From positions 2,912,501-2,976,500 of the forward strand of contig JAZKJV010011400.1 in assembly GCA_037367405.1 (NCBI GenBank): a stretch of 64,000 nt of DNA, read 5' to 3'. The stretch is from Ottelia alismoides. Lineage: Eukaryota > Streptophyta > Magnoliopsida > Alismatales > Hydrocharitaceae. This document shows positions 48,201 through 54,995 of the stretch, one piece after another (the first letter of the stretch is position 1; each line of letters opens with the position of its first letter). Position numbers and translations under genes: made by a program. The notes under the pieces are model-generated. The model was not told the DNA's origin and searched no databases. It saw nothing but the letters and a program-made list of their open reading frames with translations.

Positions 48201-49773
48201 TGAGCTCCGCTACAGCACCAAGGATCGCACCACGGTAGAAACGGTGGGCGCTCGCATCGGTATTGCTCAGACATTGATGGTAGTTGATGAAAATGGGACG
48301 TATCGCGCCAGTCAGGAATTGCGCATGGAAAATCGCACCGAGCAATACCTGGAGATCGAATTGCCGGAAGGTGCGCAGTTGTGGACCGCCTCGGTGGCGG
48401 GCGAGGCGGTCAAGCCGATGACCAGCGCGGCCGGCGCGAGCACGCAGCGCATTCGTTTGCCCTTGGTCAAGACCGCCGCAGGCGATTTGGATTACCCGAT
48501 CGTGATCAAATATGGTGGTCAGGTCGATCGACCAGGTGGCATGCGCACCACGCGTTTCCCGCTGGCCCGCACGATCAATGTCAATGTGGAACTGTCTCAA
48601 GTGCGTCTGCGTTTACCGCCCGGACTGAGCTGGTGGAACTTTGGTGGTTCCATGTCGCGCGTGCCTGGCGAGAACGAACTGAAAGCTGGCTGGATCGCGT
48701 TTCGTACCAAGCAGTTGATGGAACTGACGCAAATGGCCAGCAAGGCCGCCAGCAGCGACTTCTCGCGAGCTCGAGCGATCAACAACATCAAAGAACTAGG
48801 ACGCGAAGTCCAGAGCTTTCAATCGCTCTCCCGCGGCGGCAACAATGATCGCTTGCAAGAATCAATCGCCTCTAACTCGAGCGCCTGGTTCGAAGCCGAA
48901 AAAGAGTTACAAAAGCCGGCGGCCAATGCGCAGCTGGTGGAACAAGAGCGTTCCAACCGTTTCCTGCTGAACGAACGAGTCCTGCAACAGTCCAATGTGC
49001 GTTCCTACAACGTGGCCAATTCGGCTGATGCCAATTTTTCAGACTTGGATAGCGTACAAAAGCCCGGCGGCCAGGAGGTAAAGTTCAACGAGGAATGGCT
49101 GGCCGGTAATGCGCTCAAGGATTTCAAGCAAGGTTATGATCCCGCCAGCCCAACCGACTCCAGTCGCATTGTGGCTCAAGAGATTGTGCCACTGGCCAAA
49201 GCACCGATGGCCAACAATGAAGGCAAGCCACAGTTGCCGGCCATGTTGGACGAAGCTCCCGCAGATGGCATCCAAGCAGGCCAAGGCAGCGAAGATCGCA
49301 AATCCCAGGTCTATCGCTACCAACAGCGGCTGGAACAAAACTCAGCCAACCGCCGCACGGGTCAAGCCCCAGCCATGACGGACGACCCAGGCGTTGACCA
49401 ACTGAGCGCTGGTATGGGGAACGTTCAGTGGAACAGTGCCCAAGCTGGCGCGATGGGCCCCTTGGGTAACTTGCAGCAGCTAACAGAGTTTGATAATCGA
49501 GGCCTGGTCAATGATCTAATGTTGTCTGGACTCGCCGGCGGCAATAATGGCGGCTACCTGGCCAGCCTGGACACCGACCTGCCCAACCGCGGCGATGAAT
49601 ACCTGTTCACTACTCCCCGCGGCGCCACCGAGATTACTGTGCAAAGCGTGTCGATGAAGAACCTGACGCGTTGGCTGCTGGCCGCCGGCCTGGCCGTCGT
49701 CGGTTTGATCTTTCATCGCTTGACCCGTAGAGCGTCTGCCCCCAGACGCAGTTTTGATGTTGCGCGTTTTTGA
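42223..49773 (+). CDS. Giant secreted protein units B and C, fused
   Basis: 2,516 residues. GGAGGTGA lies 8 bp before the ATG at 42223. A signal peptide (MSKLPKLLLSWLTLAILTPLA) is followed by LFVPFQDLSLIL and VFMTRQELEEL. Near residues 1080-1165 come hydrophobic helices, then a second signal-like stretch (VATPLASVLMLSCALA, about 1175) and a second set of motifs at about 1238 (IVVPYDP and ILVPYETYLKLW). The second half ends with a membrane helix and a basic tail. The protein therefore looks like two copies of a 1,200-residue unit joined without a stop. Unit A upstream is a third copy. No enzyme motif was recognised; function unknown. Confidence 0.85.
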   Translation: MSKLPKLLLSWLTLAILTPLACQAQDSSVPPAANAEPALRELFVPFQDLSLILGSDAQRVFMTRQELEELKRQAQHTPDEPLPQKTVLLSADYQAELQAGRAVIQAEYQIEVLASGLHALPLKLNFVGIRRALLDGQPARLWPAQDGVIQVILTGRGLHTLQLELTAPVSTAAAQQGLVVDIPTPPATRFHLSVPGNVEMKSGASIIKRRVDDQSKVTHFDIVPAAGQMNLVMSLNNKQLRDETTLLARGVLISEVTSGYQRLHTTLSMNVLHGAADEFRVRIPDDYEVTQVATPLLARWRMEQSDSPTDSGVGMRVLVVNLRELATDQVVIQLRADRLKNELGDWSMPRLEPLSVAGFAGVVGLLLEEKLAHKPLQVENLIAIDNQVLTAALPPSVLATEPGTPRVRPVATYYATDTNYQWKTTFAQSPARVKVAASAVLTVSDRGLDVEGSFTLTPETEKLFAFDFALPQGWTLTRIAGPDGQPLAYESQTSDDQQRFRARLATGLAPQLQTTLSFQATITPQGWLSDWTEQSIQLPRIISDNDQEIQTTGAIAVRAIDDLKVQPAATNGLIVISDQEKAQYGCAHVPVDLAWRYTTANWQGDVRVTRKSPRIVGRVYSFLQTTPDALIAHYELVYDVDQARMQRLQFSLPASTPSEITVRGLSGVQVKESSSQLNGDRRQWTIVLAEKKTGRLPLTVDFVQPLSESQLSTLPLPDVITLATEYQSGLVAVEGHPELDVVVQQHPRSVDMGELVDAVYQPGKRLLGVYSYTGNNMQVTIQAQRRQVHGLPTTIVQRAALVTLIGTNATAQTAARYSLRTKAQYIDIQLPAGAELWTIMVDDKPSLPERQADRIVVSLPVATAHRLRDLRVVYEQTINTVDLRDRVDLGAPSLWQRAERDAQRQPVPTADLSWEAILPTGFRMVQSGGSVVVARDGQPRGFELGSWFAGLVQRVLPANRRAYATGRYAETTAQSVDAYQLPQAMAAPQSPMSEPGQPSRDRADLSAAGMGGEAMPQPPIPPITAAAPSNSPIITKGRATWAIEGLRCLDIDLTSAKLGHSVQFGSLGVEPDLSVTLINEVRWQWLGAGCGLGLFLIGLLYIPSSLRARIRFAALSVLAVYLVALITDWQVELSPVIAAVIISSIVLILVSLVAACMRALFVRRPSSLPAVRVATPLASVLMLSCALASDSAQLQAQELVPGQSTQQPGTAITTLAELATLIDALPDHRPLVIPSDAIVVPYDPAGALPSGSSAFANEKILVPYETYLKLWQAAHPDAQPGEQPPVVPYAWSDASYNATLDDRETLTVRGQFTLESFGDAAVTVPLALGGGVLESLLVDGQPAKVQLVEANTPVAPGQASVLLLYLTGKGTKQLSINVRMKVERRGGWRVVEGRLPWAPATRLSLTVARAESEVRLQDLADRPTHEIQSADQIIETSLHSNGLVNWQWRTKIAETTIDQGLSVDSKAVFDIQEDGLHFIWHGNFQFRSGRRESFNLLVPGDYLVEKVVGANLRGWDVQRTGEAQQLTIDLLAAATQQETLTVHLVRNLDLAQGVGNANGTQVTVPGIEVPDAMLQRGELTIRRSRLLDVRSTAMQGLSRIDTPDNQPWLGAQSNASPLPLDTFQAFQFSQVPYRYDLNVQELRSNVRATGRTVLSLSQLDSSLETQLTLTIQQRPIHHLRLHVPANWQLSPPVLPLPYEWTLTPNDQEQVIDIYLASGASGWLPLVLRGRLEQNLIAAADGTIAPVPLPKIQIDDVQQQSGDIVVTSDPAYVVRADNLVKCETGLMGSASSWLTAQHQQLAQLLVHYGDAQYSGQLVVTQRTSQVKAFSVSNIKLTDRSIEETLYFEFQIRTAGVRQLSVVVPAWMANAKVRGPLIRSHAWTPLNAEAGAAVRLQIELQEDVMGQYSLILEKDRLLVPGEQQAAIPIIETGSTEHRFVTLENSGRDELIINQTAALDRLQRSQSQWNVLARLLGGKTTEAFVVNQPAGDSSAPELRYSTKDRTTVETVGARIGIAQTLMVVDENGTYRASQELRMENRTEQYLEIELPEGAQLWTASVAGEAVKPMTSAAGASTQRIRLPLVKTAAGDLDYPIVIKYGGQVDRPGGMRTTRFPLARTINVNVELSQVRLRLPPGLSWWNFGGSMSRVPGENELKAGWIAFRTKQLMELTQMASKAASSDFSRARAINNIKELGREVQSFQSLSRGGNNDRLQESIASNSSAWFEAEKELQKPAANAQLVEQERSNRFLLNERVLQQSNVRSYNVANSADANFSDLDSVQKPGGQEVKFNEEWLAGNALKDFKQGYDPASPTDSSRIVAQEIVPLAKAPMANNEGKPQLPAMLDEAPADGIQAGQGSEDRKSQVYRYQQRLEQNSANRRTGQAPAMTDDPGVDQLSAGMGNVQWNSAQAGAMGPLGNLQQLTEFDNRGLVNDLMLSGLAGGNNGGYLASLDTDLPNRGDEYLFTTPRGATEITVQSVSMKNLTRWLLAAGLAVVGLIFHRLTRRASAPRRSFDVARF

Positions 49774-49820
49774 GTCACCTCTCCCAAGCGCAGGAACGCT
49801 GGGGCAGGTGACATGCGCGC

Positions 49821-49931
49821 ATCCCAACCCGAAGCGTAAGCGAGGGATCGACAATCCCAACCCGAAGCGTAAGCGAGGGATCGACAATCCCAACCCGAGG
49901 CGTAAGCTTGGCAGCGGTGGCTACGAAGACT
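49821..49931. repeat. Tandem 33-bp repeats ending in a MITE fragment
   Basis: Units of 33 bp begin at 49821, 49854 and 49887 (core ATCCCAACCCGAAGCGTAAG). The third breaks after GCGTAAGCTT into GGCAGCGGTGGCTACGAAGACT, which matches the interior of the MITE-like elements. The core is the reverse complement, with changes, of the array at 25865. Confidence 0.85.
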
Positions 49932-50015
49932 GCTTTCAGCGAAATTGATTCTGCGTCTGCGCTTCGAACTGAACGCTCCGGTCGACCCTCGCGCTCCCGC
50001 AGAGCGTCTGTGCGA

Positions 50016-50245
50016 CAGGAAAAAAGAAGCCCGGAAGAGCATCGGTTAAGATGTCTTCCGGGCTGGGACTAACCTCGTAGGTTCCGAAAGGAGTTTGGCC
50101 TACGAGCGGAGTGGGGCTGCGACTGATAAGACAGCCCGCCGGCTTCTCACCAAGCACCACTCCTAGGGCCGGAACAGATTAAACTCACCTGATCACCTCC
50201 TTTCTTAAATGAAGTTGACTGGGCTGACCACAGTCAGCCAAGATA
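50016..50245 (-). ncRNA. Candidate structured small RNA with SD and complementary loop
   Basis: The minus strand folds, from its 5' side, into a 7-bp hairpin (50222-50239), an AGAAAGGAGGTGATC stretch (50191-50205) equal to a full-length Shine-Dalgarno sequence, a junction closed by GGAGTGG/CCACTCC (50157-50163 with 50108-50114) enclosing two short hairpins, a hairpin CTCGTAGG/CCTACGAG (50099-50106 with 50074-50081) whose loop carries CTCCTTTC, and a terminator. The loop octamer is complementary to GAAAGGAG in the SD. A GTG-started 13-codon frame (50188-50147) follows the SD. The element may be a small RNA, or a tiny regulated mRNA; convergent with the giant gene, it leads no downstream gene. 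From 50246 to 50396 I see nothing else. Confidence 0.55.
50020..50064 (-). terminator. Strong rho-independent terminator
   Basis: An 11-bp perfect outer stem (AGCCCGGAAGA and complement, 50028-50038 with 50054-50064) plus four inner pairs and a 6-base loop. On the minus strand it is followed by TTCTTTTTT. It ends the small RNA candidate. Confidence 0.88.
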
Positions 50246-50396
50246 GGGCTCGCCCAGTACAAAAACAGACACGCCGCGACGCGTTATCGCGGCCCATCAC
50301 TTTCCATTTTAATCCACCGACGAGCCTGGGATCAAGAAATCGGCGAGCAAACTAGAATGTGAAATGACGAATTTCAAATTTTGGTAAAATGCCGCT

Positions 50397-52142
50397 ATGA
50401 ACAACTGTCGCACCATTCTCTTGGCCCAGCTCCCAATTCCCCCGGCCGGACTCGAACCCATTGTTGGGAACGTGCCGTTAGCGGCTGGTTATCTGATTCT
50501 GCATGCCCGTTTACGCGGCCTGGAGGACCGTTATCACTTCACTATCCTGCCGCCACCGATCGCGAACACCTACTCCGATAGCGGCCTGGTCGAAGAGATC
50601 CTGCGGCGCGATCCCTGGATGGTCGGCTTCTCCTGCTATCTATGGAATATCGACCGGACACTTTGGATTGCCCAGCAACTGAAAGCTCGCCGGCCCGATA
50701 TGTTGATCGTAGTGGGCGGTCCTGAGATAACCAGCGACAACCAGTGGGTTTTGGAAAGTGGGCATCTGGACTATGCGGTTATCGGCGAAGGCGAGCAAAC
50801 CTTCACCGAGTTGCTACAAGCCCTCGATGCGTCCGGTGGCCAGCCGTTGCCACCTGCTGCGATCATCCCCGGTCTATGGCAAGCGCATCGTCCCCAGATG
50901 CCGCTGTTTCGCAAGCCCTTGGCCAACTTGAGCGAAGTTTCATCGCCTTACCTGGCAGGCATCTTGAATGCTGCCGATGAACGCATGCTACTGCTGGAGA
51001 CGATTCGTGGCTGCGTGTTCAAGTGCAAGTTCTGCTATTACCCCAAGAGCTACGATGCGCTCTACTTTGTCGATGAAGATAAAGTCGTGGCCAACTTGCG
51101 ACACGCCCGCCAGGCAGGGGCTACCGAAGTCGTATTGCTCGATCCTACGCTCAATCAGCGACGTGACTTTGATGGCTTCTTGCGCTTGCTGGCTCGCGAG
51201 AATCACGATCAGCAGTTCACTTACTTCGGTGAATTGCGGGCCGAAGGGATCAAGCCAGAGACCGCTCAATTGCTGCGAGCAGCCAACTTTACCGAAGTCG
51301 AAATCGGCCTTCAGTCGATCGATCCTCAAGCCCAAAGCTTGATGGATCGACGCAATAACTTGAAAGCCTTCGAGCGCGGTGTCGGTGCGATGATCGATGC
51401 GGGGATCAAAGTCAAAGTCGATTTGATTATCGGCTTGCCGGGCGACACGGTCGCTTCGGTGCGTCGCGGCTTCGATTACCTGGCTTCGAGCAAACTGTTC
51501 ACTTCGATGCAAGTATTCAACCTGGCCATCTTGCCTGGTACCGCCTTTCGCCACGAAGCCGAACAGCTCGGCCTGAAGTTTCAACCGCGACCGCCCTATT
51601 ACGTCTACGAGACGCCCACGCTCGAGACCAGCGACCTGTATACGCTGATGGAAGATGCGCAAGAAGCTTTTGATTCGGAATGGGATCCGTTCCCTGAACC
51701 GCAGTTAGAGTTTTCAGCCACCCCTGGCAGCGACCAGCGACCGATCCAATGCCTCAAGTTCCAGCTAGATGACCCGGTTCAACCGCCGCTACCACCAGCC
51801 TCGGAGTGCTCGCAAGCCATGTGTCTGTGGTTTGCAGCCAGCGACCTTCAATCTCATCAGTCCAATATTCGCAGCACTATCGGGCAACTACTGGCCGCCA
51901 ATCCCCACAGTACGCTCCAAATCGTGCTCGAACCGACCGGCGATCATCGCAGCTTGCAACCCGAGCTGGTTGAATCCGTGCTGGAGGTTTGTTACGCCCA
52001 GCCCAACTATCTCGATAGGTATTACAGTCTCAATCCACAAGGTTTGCTGGGCAGCAAACGCGTGGTCATCAAGCTGAAGGACGCCGAAGAGGCAGATGAT
52101 GATTGGGTCGAGAGCATGTTGGATTCAGCCACCTTGATATGA
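50397..52142 (+). CDS. B12-binding radical SAM protein
   Basis: 581 residues. Residues 1-190 resemble the cobalamin-binding domain (PWMVGFSCYLWNIDRTLWIA, VVGGPEITS, GEGEQTF). The radical SAM motif CVFKCKFC (C-x3-C-x2-C) lies near 205, with downstream GLPGDT and SMQVFNLAILPGT elements and a C-terminal 160-residue extra domain. Such enzymes often methylate or rearrange unactivated carbons. The stop overlaps the next gene's start by four bases (ATGA), so an acyltransferase product is probably the partner. The exact substrate is unknown. Confidence 0.9.
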   Translation: MNNCRTILLAQLPIPPAGLEPIVGNVPLAAGYLILHARLRGLEDRYHFTILPPPIANTYSDSGLVEEILRRDPWMVGFSCYLWNIDRTLWIAQQLKARRPDMLIVVGGPEITSDNQWVLESGHLDYAVIGEGEQTFTELLQALDASGGQPLPPAAIIPGLWQAHRPQMPLFRKPLANLSEVSSPYLAGILNAADERMLLLETIRGCVFKCKFCYYPKSYDALYFVDEDKVVANLRHARQAGATEVVLLDPTLNQRRDFDGFLRLLARENHDQQFTYFGELRAEGIKPETAQLLRAANFTEVEIGLQSIDPQAQSLMDRRNNLKAFERGVGAMIDAGIKVKVDLIIGLPGDTVASVRRGFDYLASSKLFTSMQVFNLAILPGTAFRHEAEQLGLKFQPRPPYYVYETPTLETSDLYTLMEDAQEAFDSEWDPFPEPQLEFSATPGSDQRPIQCLKFQLDDPVQPPLPPASECSQAMCLWFAASDLQSHQSNIRSTIGQLLAANPHSTLQIVLEPTGDHRSLQPELVESVLEVCYAQPNYLDRYYSLNPQGLLGSKRVVIKLKDAEEADDDWVESMLDSATLI

Positions 52143-54175
52143 GCGCCGCGCCACAGACCGAACGCGTAGGTCAGTTGGATGTACTGCGAGCGTGGGCTTG
52201 TATGTGCGTCCTGGTGGCTCATTGCGATTCGGTCTACGAGATGCCTCCACTGCCGACTGACCTGGGGGCTATCGGTGTGGCTATCTTCTTCGCGCTTTCA
52301 GGTTATCTGATCACCGGTGGTCTGCTGCGGAATGCCAATCTCGCCAGCTTTTATCTCAAGCGGGCCACGCGCATCTTGCCACCCTATATGTTGCTCCTGC
52401 TGGTGCTCTGGCCTTTCTGGTGGGACATCCGCCTGGCCTGGTGCGCGACGTTTAGTTTCAATCTGCTGTTTGTTTCTGGAGCCCGCGATTACTTTCATGT
52501 CCAACAAGCCAGCCAGGCGGTACCACCGATTGGACATTTATGGAGCCTGTGTGTCGAAGAACATTACTATTGGTTCTGGCCACTGATCCTGTGTCTGCTC
52601 GGACGGAGGGCAGCCATGGCAGCGTTGTTGGTCCTGGTATTGGCTACACCAGCCATCGGAGTATGGCTGATCGAAGCGATGGATTCGCGCGGGGCTGACC
52701 CTGCAATAGTCGAAGGCGTATTGTCGCGTATCACGCTAACACAACTGACCAGCGTGGCGATTGGCTCGCTCGTCGCGCTGCTGGACAATCGTTGGTTGCA
52801 ACCTCGCAGCATCGGCCGACTGCGAGTTGCCCCCGTACAACTGGCCGGCATCGGGCTGATCGGTTGTGGATTGTGGCTGAACGAAAGCGTGATTCGCGAA
52901 GCATTCATCAGCTTGTGCTGGAACGATGCCCAGTACGCCCAAGCACTCGAGCCCACGCGCATTCATCTGTGGGGAGCAGGCCTGGCCTTGATCGGCATTC
53001 CATGGACAGGTCTGGCCAGGCTGAAAAAGTGGCAATACGTTGGCCGCATCAGTTATGGTCTGTATCTATATCACTTGCCCATCTATGCCTGGTTTGGCCT
53101 GGCCGCGCCAGGCAAGTCGCAAACCTGGTTAACAGCCTGCATGGCCCTGGCGATGACGTTTATCGTTGCCATGCTGTCGTTTCATTGGCTTGAAAGACCA
53201 TGCATTCAATGGGGACAGTGTCATGCCAAACAGCTTGCCCAGCAGCCGCCATCAGCGCGCCGGACTATCGGCATGTTTGGTATCGCGACCAGTGCTATCC
53301 TGCTGGTGGCTTGCGTTGTAAGCCTCGCAAGTTATCGATCTTCACCGCCGCTAGCCTACCTGCTGCAACAAACGCCCAAGATCCCGCTCGAGCAGCGACG
53401 GTATACGTTGGCTCCCACAGGTTCCGCCATTACCGCTTATCGCTGGTTGGGCGTCGACCACTACATCGATGCCATGGGGTTTCGACGAACGACCGAGATC
53501 CCGCCGCGCGATCCAACTGTTAAGCGCATCCTGACCGTGGGCGATTCCTACACTTGGGGCGCATGCGTTCGAGAGAACCAGACTTACTCGGCGGTGCTGG
53601 AAAAAGAACTGCAGCGCGCCGATCGCAATGTCGAAGTCATCAACTGTGGCAAAGCCGGCGGCCAGGCCGAAGATGTGCTGATGACCATTCGCGATCAACT
53701 GCTACCCCTGCAACCAGATATCATCATCTATGCGGCTACGGTAACTGATTTTCTGCCAGCCAATCAAGGCTGGGAAGATCACCAACCCGATGAATGGTAC
53801 CTGCCAGAAAACCAGCAACGCTTCATGGCGGCCGTCCAGCAGATGGACACCGTCTGTCGCCAACATGAAATCCAGTTCGTATCGTTCGTCTTCTTCCAGA
53901 ATCCATCCGACACGCATCTATCGGCCATCGCCAGGCACATAGAGAGCTTGCTACTGCGCGCAGGTGGGTCAGTGGTCTCTATCGAAGACTATCTGCAACA
54001 GCATGGCACGCGAGATTTTCGCATCTACGTTCCCTTCGACGACCATCCAAGCCCACAATGCCACCGCCTGATGGCCGAGCTCTTGGCTGATCACCTTCGC
54101 ACGAGGCTTAGTCGGACAGCGCCACTTGGTAAGCTGCGTAGCCACCGCCTGCCAGACGGTGGACGCGAAAGTTAA
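52139..54175 (+). CDS. Acyltransferase 3 with C-terminal SGNH hydrolase domain
   Basis: 678 residues. The ATG at 52139 overlaps the previous stop. Ten or so membrane helices belong to the OafA/acyltransferase-3 family (RAWACMCVLVAHCD, ALSGYLITGG, HLWSLCVEEHYYWFWPL near 140-160). From about 445 follows an SGNH domain: GDSYTWGA near 470, the Gly/Asn blocks, and the Asp/His pair in DDHPSP near 640. This architecture O-acetylates envelope polysaccharides. The last ~20 residues are translated MITE sequence, which begins at 54112. The previous gene is a B12 radical SAM. Confidence 0.9.
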   Translation: MSAAPQTERVGQLDVLRAWACMCVLVAHCDSVYEMPPLPTDLGAIGVAIFFALSGYLITGGLLRNANLASFYLKRATRILPPYMLLLLVLWPFWWDIRLAWCATFSFNLLFVSGARDYFHVQQASQAVPPIGHLWSLCVEEHYYWFWPLILCLLGRRAAMAALLVLVLATPAIGVWLIEAMDSRGADPAIVEGVLSRITLTQLTSVAIGSLVALLDNRWLQPRSIGRLRVAPVQLAGIGLIGCGLWLNESVIREAFISLCWNDAQYAQALEPTRIHLWGAGLALIGIPWTGLARLKKWQYVGRISYGLYLYHLPIYAWFGLAAPGKSQTWLTACMALAMTFIVAMLSFHWLERPCIQWGQCHAKQLAQQPPSARRTIGMFGIATSAILLVACVVSLASYRSSPPLAYLLQQTPKIPLEQRRYTLAPTGSAITAYRWLGVDHYIDAMGFRRTTEIPPRDPTVKRILTVGDSYTWGACVRENQTYSAVLEKELQRADRNVEVINCGKAGGQAEDVLMTIRDQLLPLQPDIIIYAATVTDFLPANQGWEDHQPDEWYLPENQQRFMAAVQQMDTVCRQHEIQFVSFVFFQNPSDTHLSAIARHIESLLLRAGGSVVSIEDYLQQHGTRDFRIYVPFDDHPSPQCHRLMAELLADHLRTRLSRTAPLGKLRSHRLPDGGRES

Positions 54176-54238
54176 CGCTTTCCACCGCTTGGCAGCGGTG
54201 GCTACGAAGACTTCATCCAGTGAGTTTGCCCAGCTTGC
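54112..54238. mobile_element. MITE-like element, copy C, inverted and truncated
   Basis: About 127 bp in reverse orientation relative to copies A and B. It starts TCGGACAGCGCCACTTGG and contains both internal hairpin arms, with GCGAAAGTTAACGC between them. The far terminal repeat is decayed after CAGCTTGC. It provides the C-terminal codons of the acyltransferase gene and the stop codon of the convergent hydrolase gene. Confidence 0.8.
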
Positions 54239-54929
54239 TAGCGTCTGGGGACAGACGCTCTCCGGTTGGGCGAGGCTGTCCTGTGGTGAGTGCCAGCAGA
54301 TACTCGGTGACCTCTGCGGGGTGGGTTAAGGAAATGATGTGGCCTCCACCTTGGATCACGGTGTCGGGATGTGTGTACCGAGCGGGCAACACGATATCGC
54401 GCGAGCCATGCACGTGATGAACTGGACAAGTGACCTCGGGAGCAGCTTGCCAATCCAAGATCTGGCCAATCGACCAGCGAATCACGCGCGGGTCAGCTCG
54501 CCGCATCTGCGCAGCCAGTCCGTGCAGGCGCGGAGCAACCGACTTGGTCAAACTCATCACCATCGGTGCCAGCCAGTGTTGCCCGGGCCAAAGCGGCATA
54601 TACGGCACGCATGCCCGAAGCGGCCGAGCCAGGCGAATGTAGCGAGGCAATTCGGCCGGACGACGAACACTGCCGATCAGGATAATGCTATCCGGCTGTA
54701 AAAACTGAGCCATGTGCAGAGCCAAGATCCCGCCAAAGGATGCGCCGCCGATATGCAGTGGCCGAGGCAACGAGCGCAGGCTCTCCGACATTCGCCCTGC
54801 ATAGCTGGTCAGGGTTTCTTTGGGTGCGGGCACCAGCCAACCAGGCACGATCAACTCAGGTATCATCAGCTTTTGGGGCACGAAGACCTGGTCGTCGGCT
54901 GCCAGCCCGGAAAACAAAACAAGTGACAT
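54213..54929 (-). CDS. Alpha/beta hydrolase
   Basis: 238 residues. The nucleophile elbow is GGASFGG near 62, with the acid and histidine suggested by GSRDIVLPARYTH and GGGHIISLTHP near 178-200. The small size and the aromatic/Pro-rich middle fit the general serine hydrolase group; no specific ester is indicated. The last ~12 residues and stop codon derive from MITE copy C. Convergent with the acyltransferase, divergent from the transporter gene at 54996. Confidence 0.82.
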   Translation of the reverse strand: MSLVLFSGLAADDQVFVPQKLMIPELIVPGWLVPAPKETLTSYAGRMSESLRSLPRPLHIGGASFGGILALHMAQFLQPDSIILIGSVRRPAELPRYIRLARPLRACVPYMPLWPGQHWLAPMVMSLTKSVAPRLHGLAAQMRRADPRVIRWSIGQILDWQAAPEVTCPVHHVHGSRDIVLPARYTHPDTVIQGGGHIISLTHPAEVTEYLLALTTGQPRPTGERLSPDASKLGKLTG

Positions 54930-54995
54930 AAGCTATGATGTTCGGCTGTTGAAAGTTGAGAGCTGCAGTTTGTGTTCTGATTCGAATGAGATGCC

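Noticed and set aside
49936..50160. Minus-strand frame of 74 codons in the small RNA region
   Set aside because: It would read through the strong terminator at 50020-50064 and lacks a properly spaced ribosome site.
50191..50205. Match of GATCACCTCCTTTCT to the 3' end of 16S rRNA, considered as an rRNA fragment
   Set aside because: No other rRNA sequence adjoins it, and on the other strand it is a complete Shine-Dalgarno stretch placed before a start codon.
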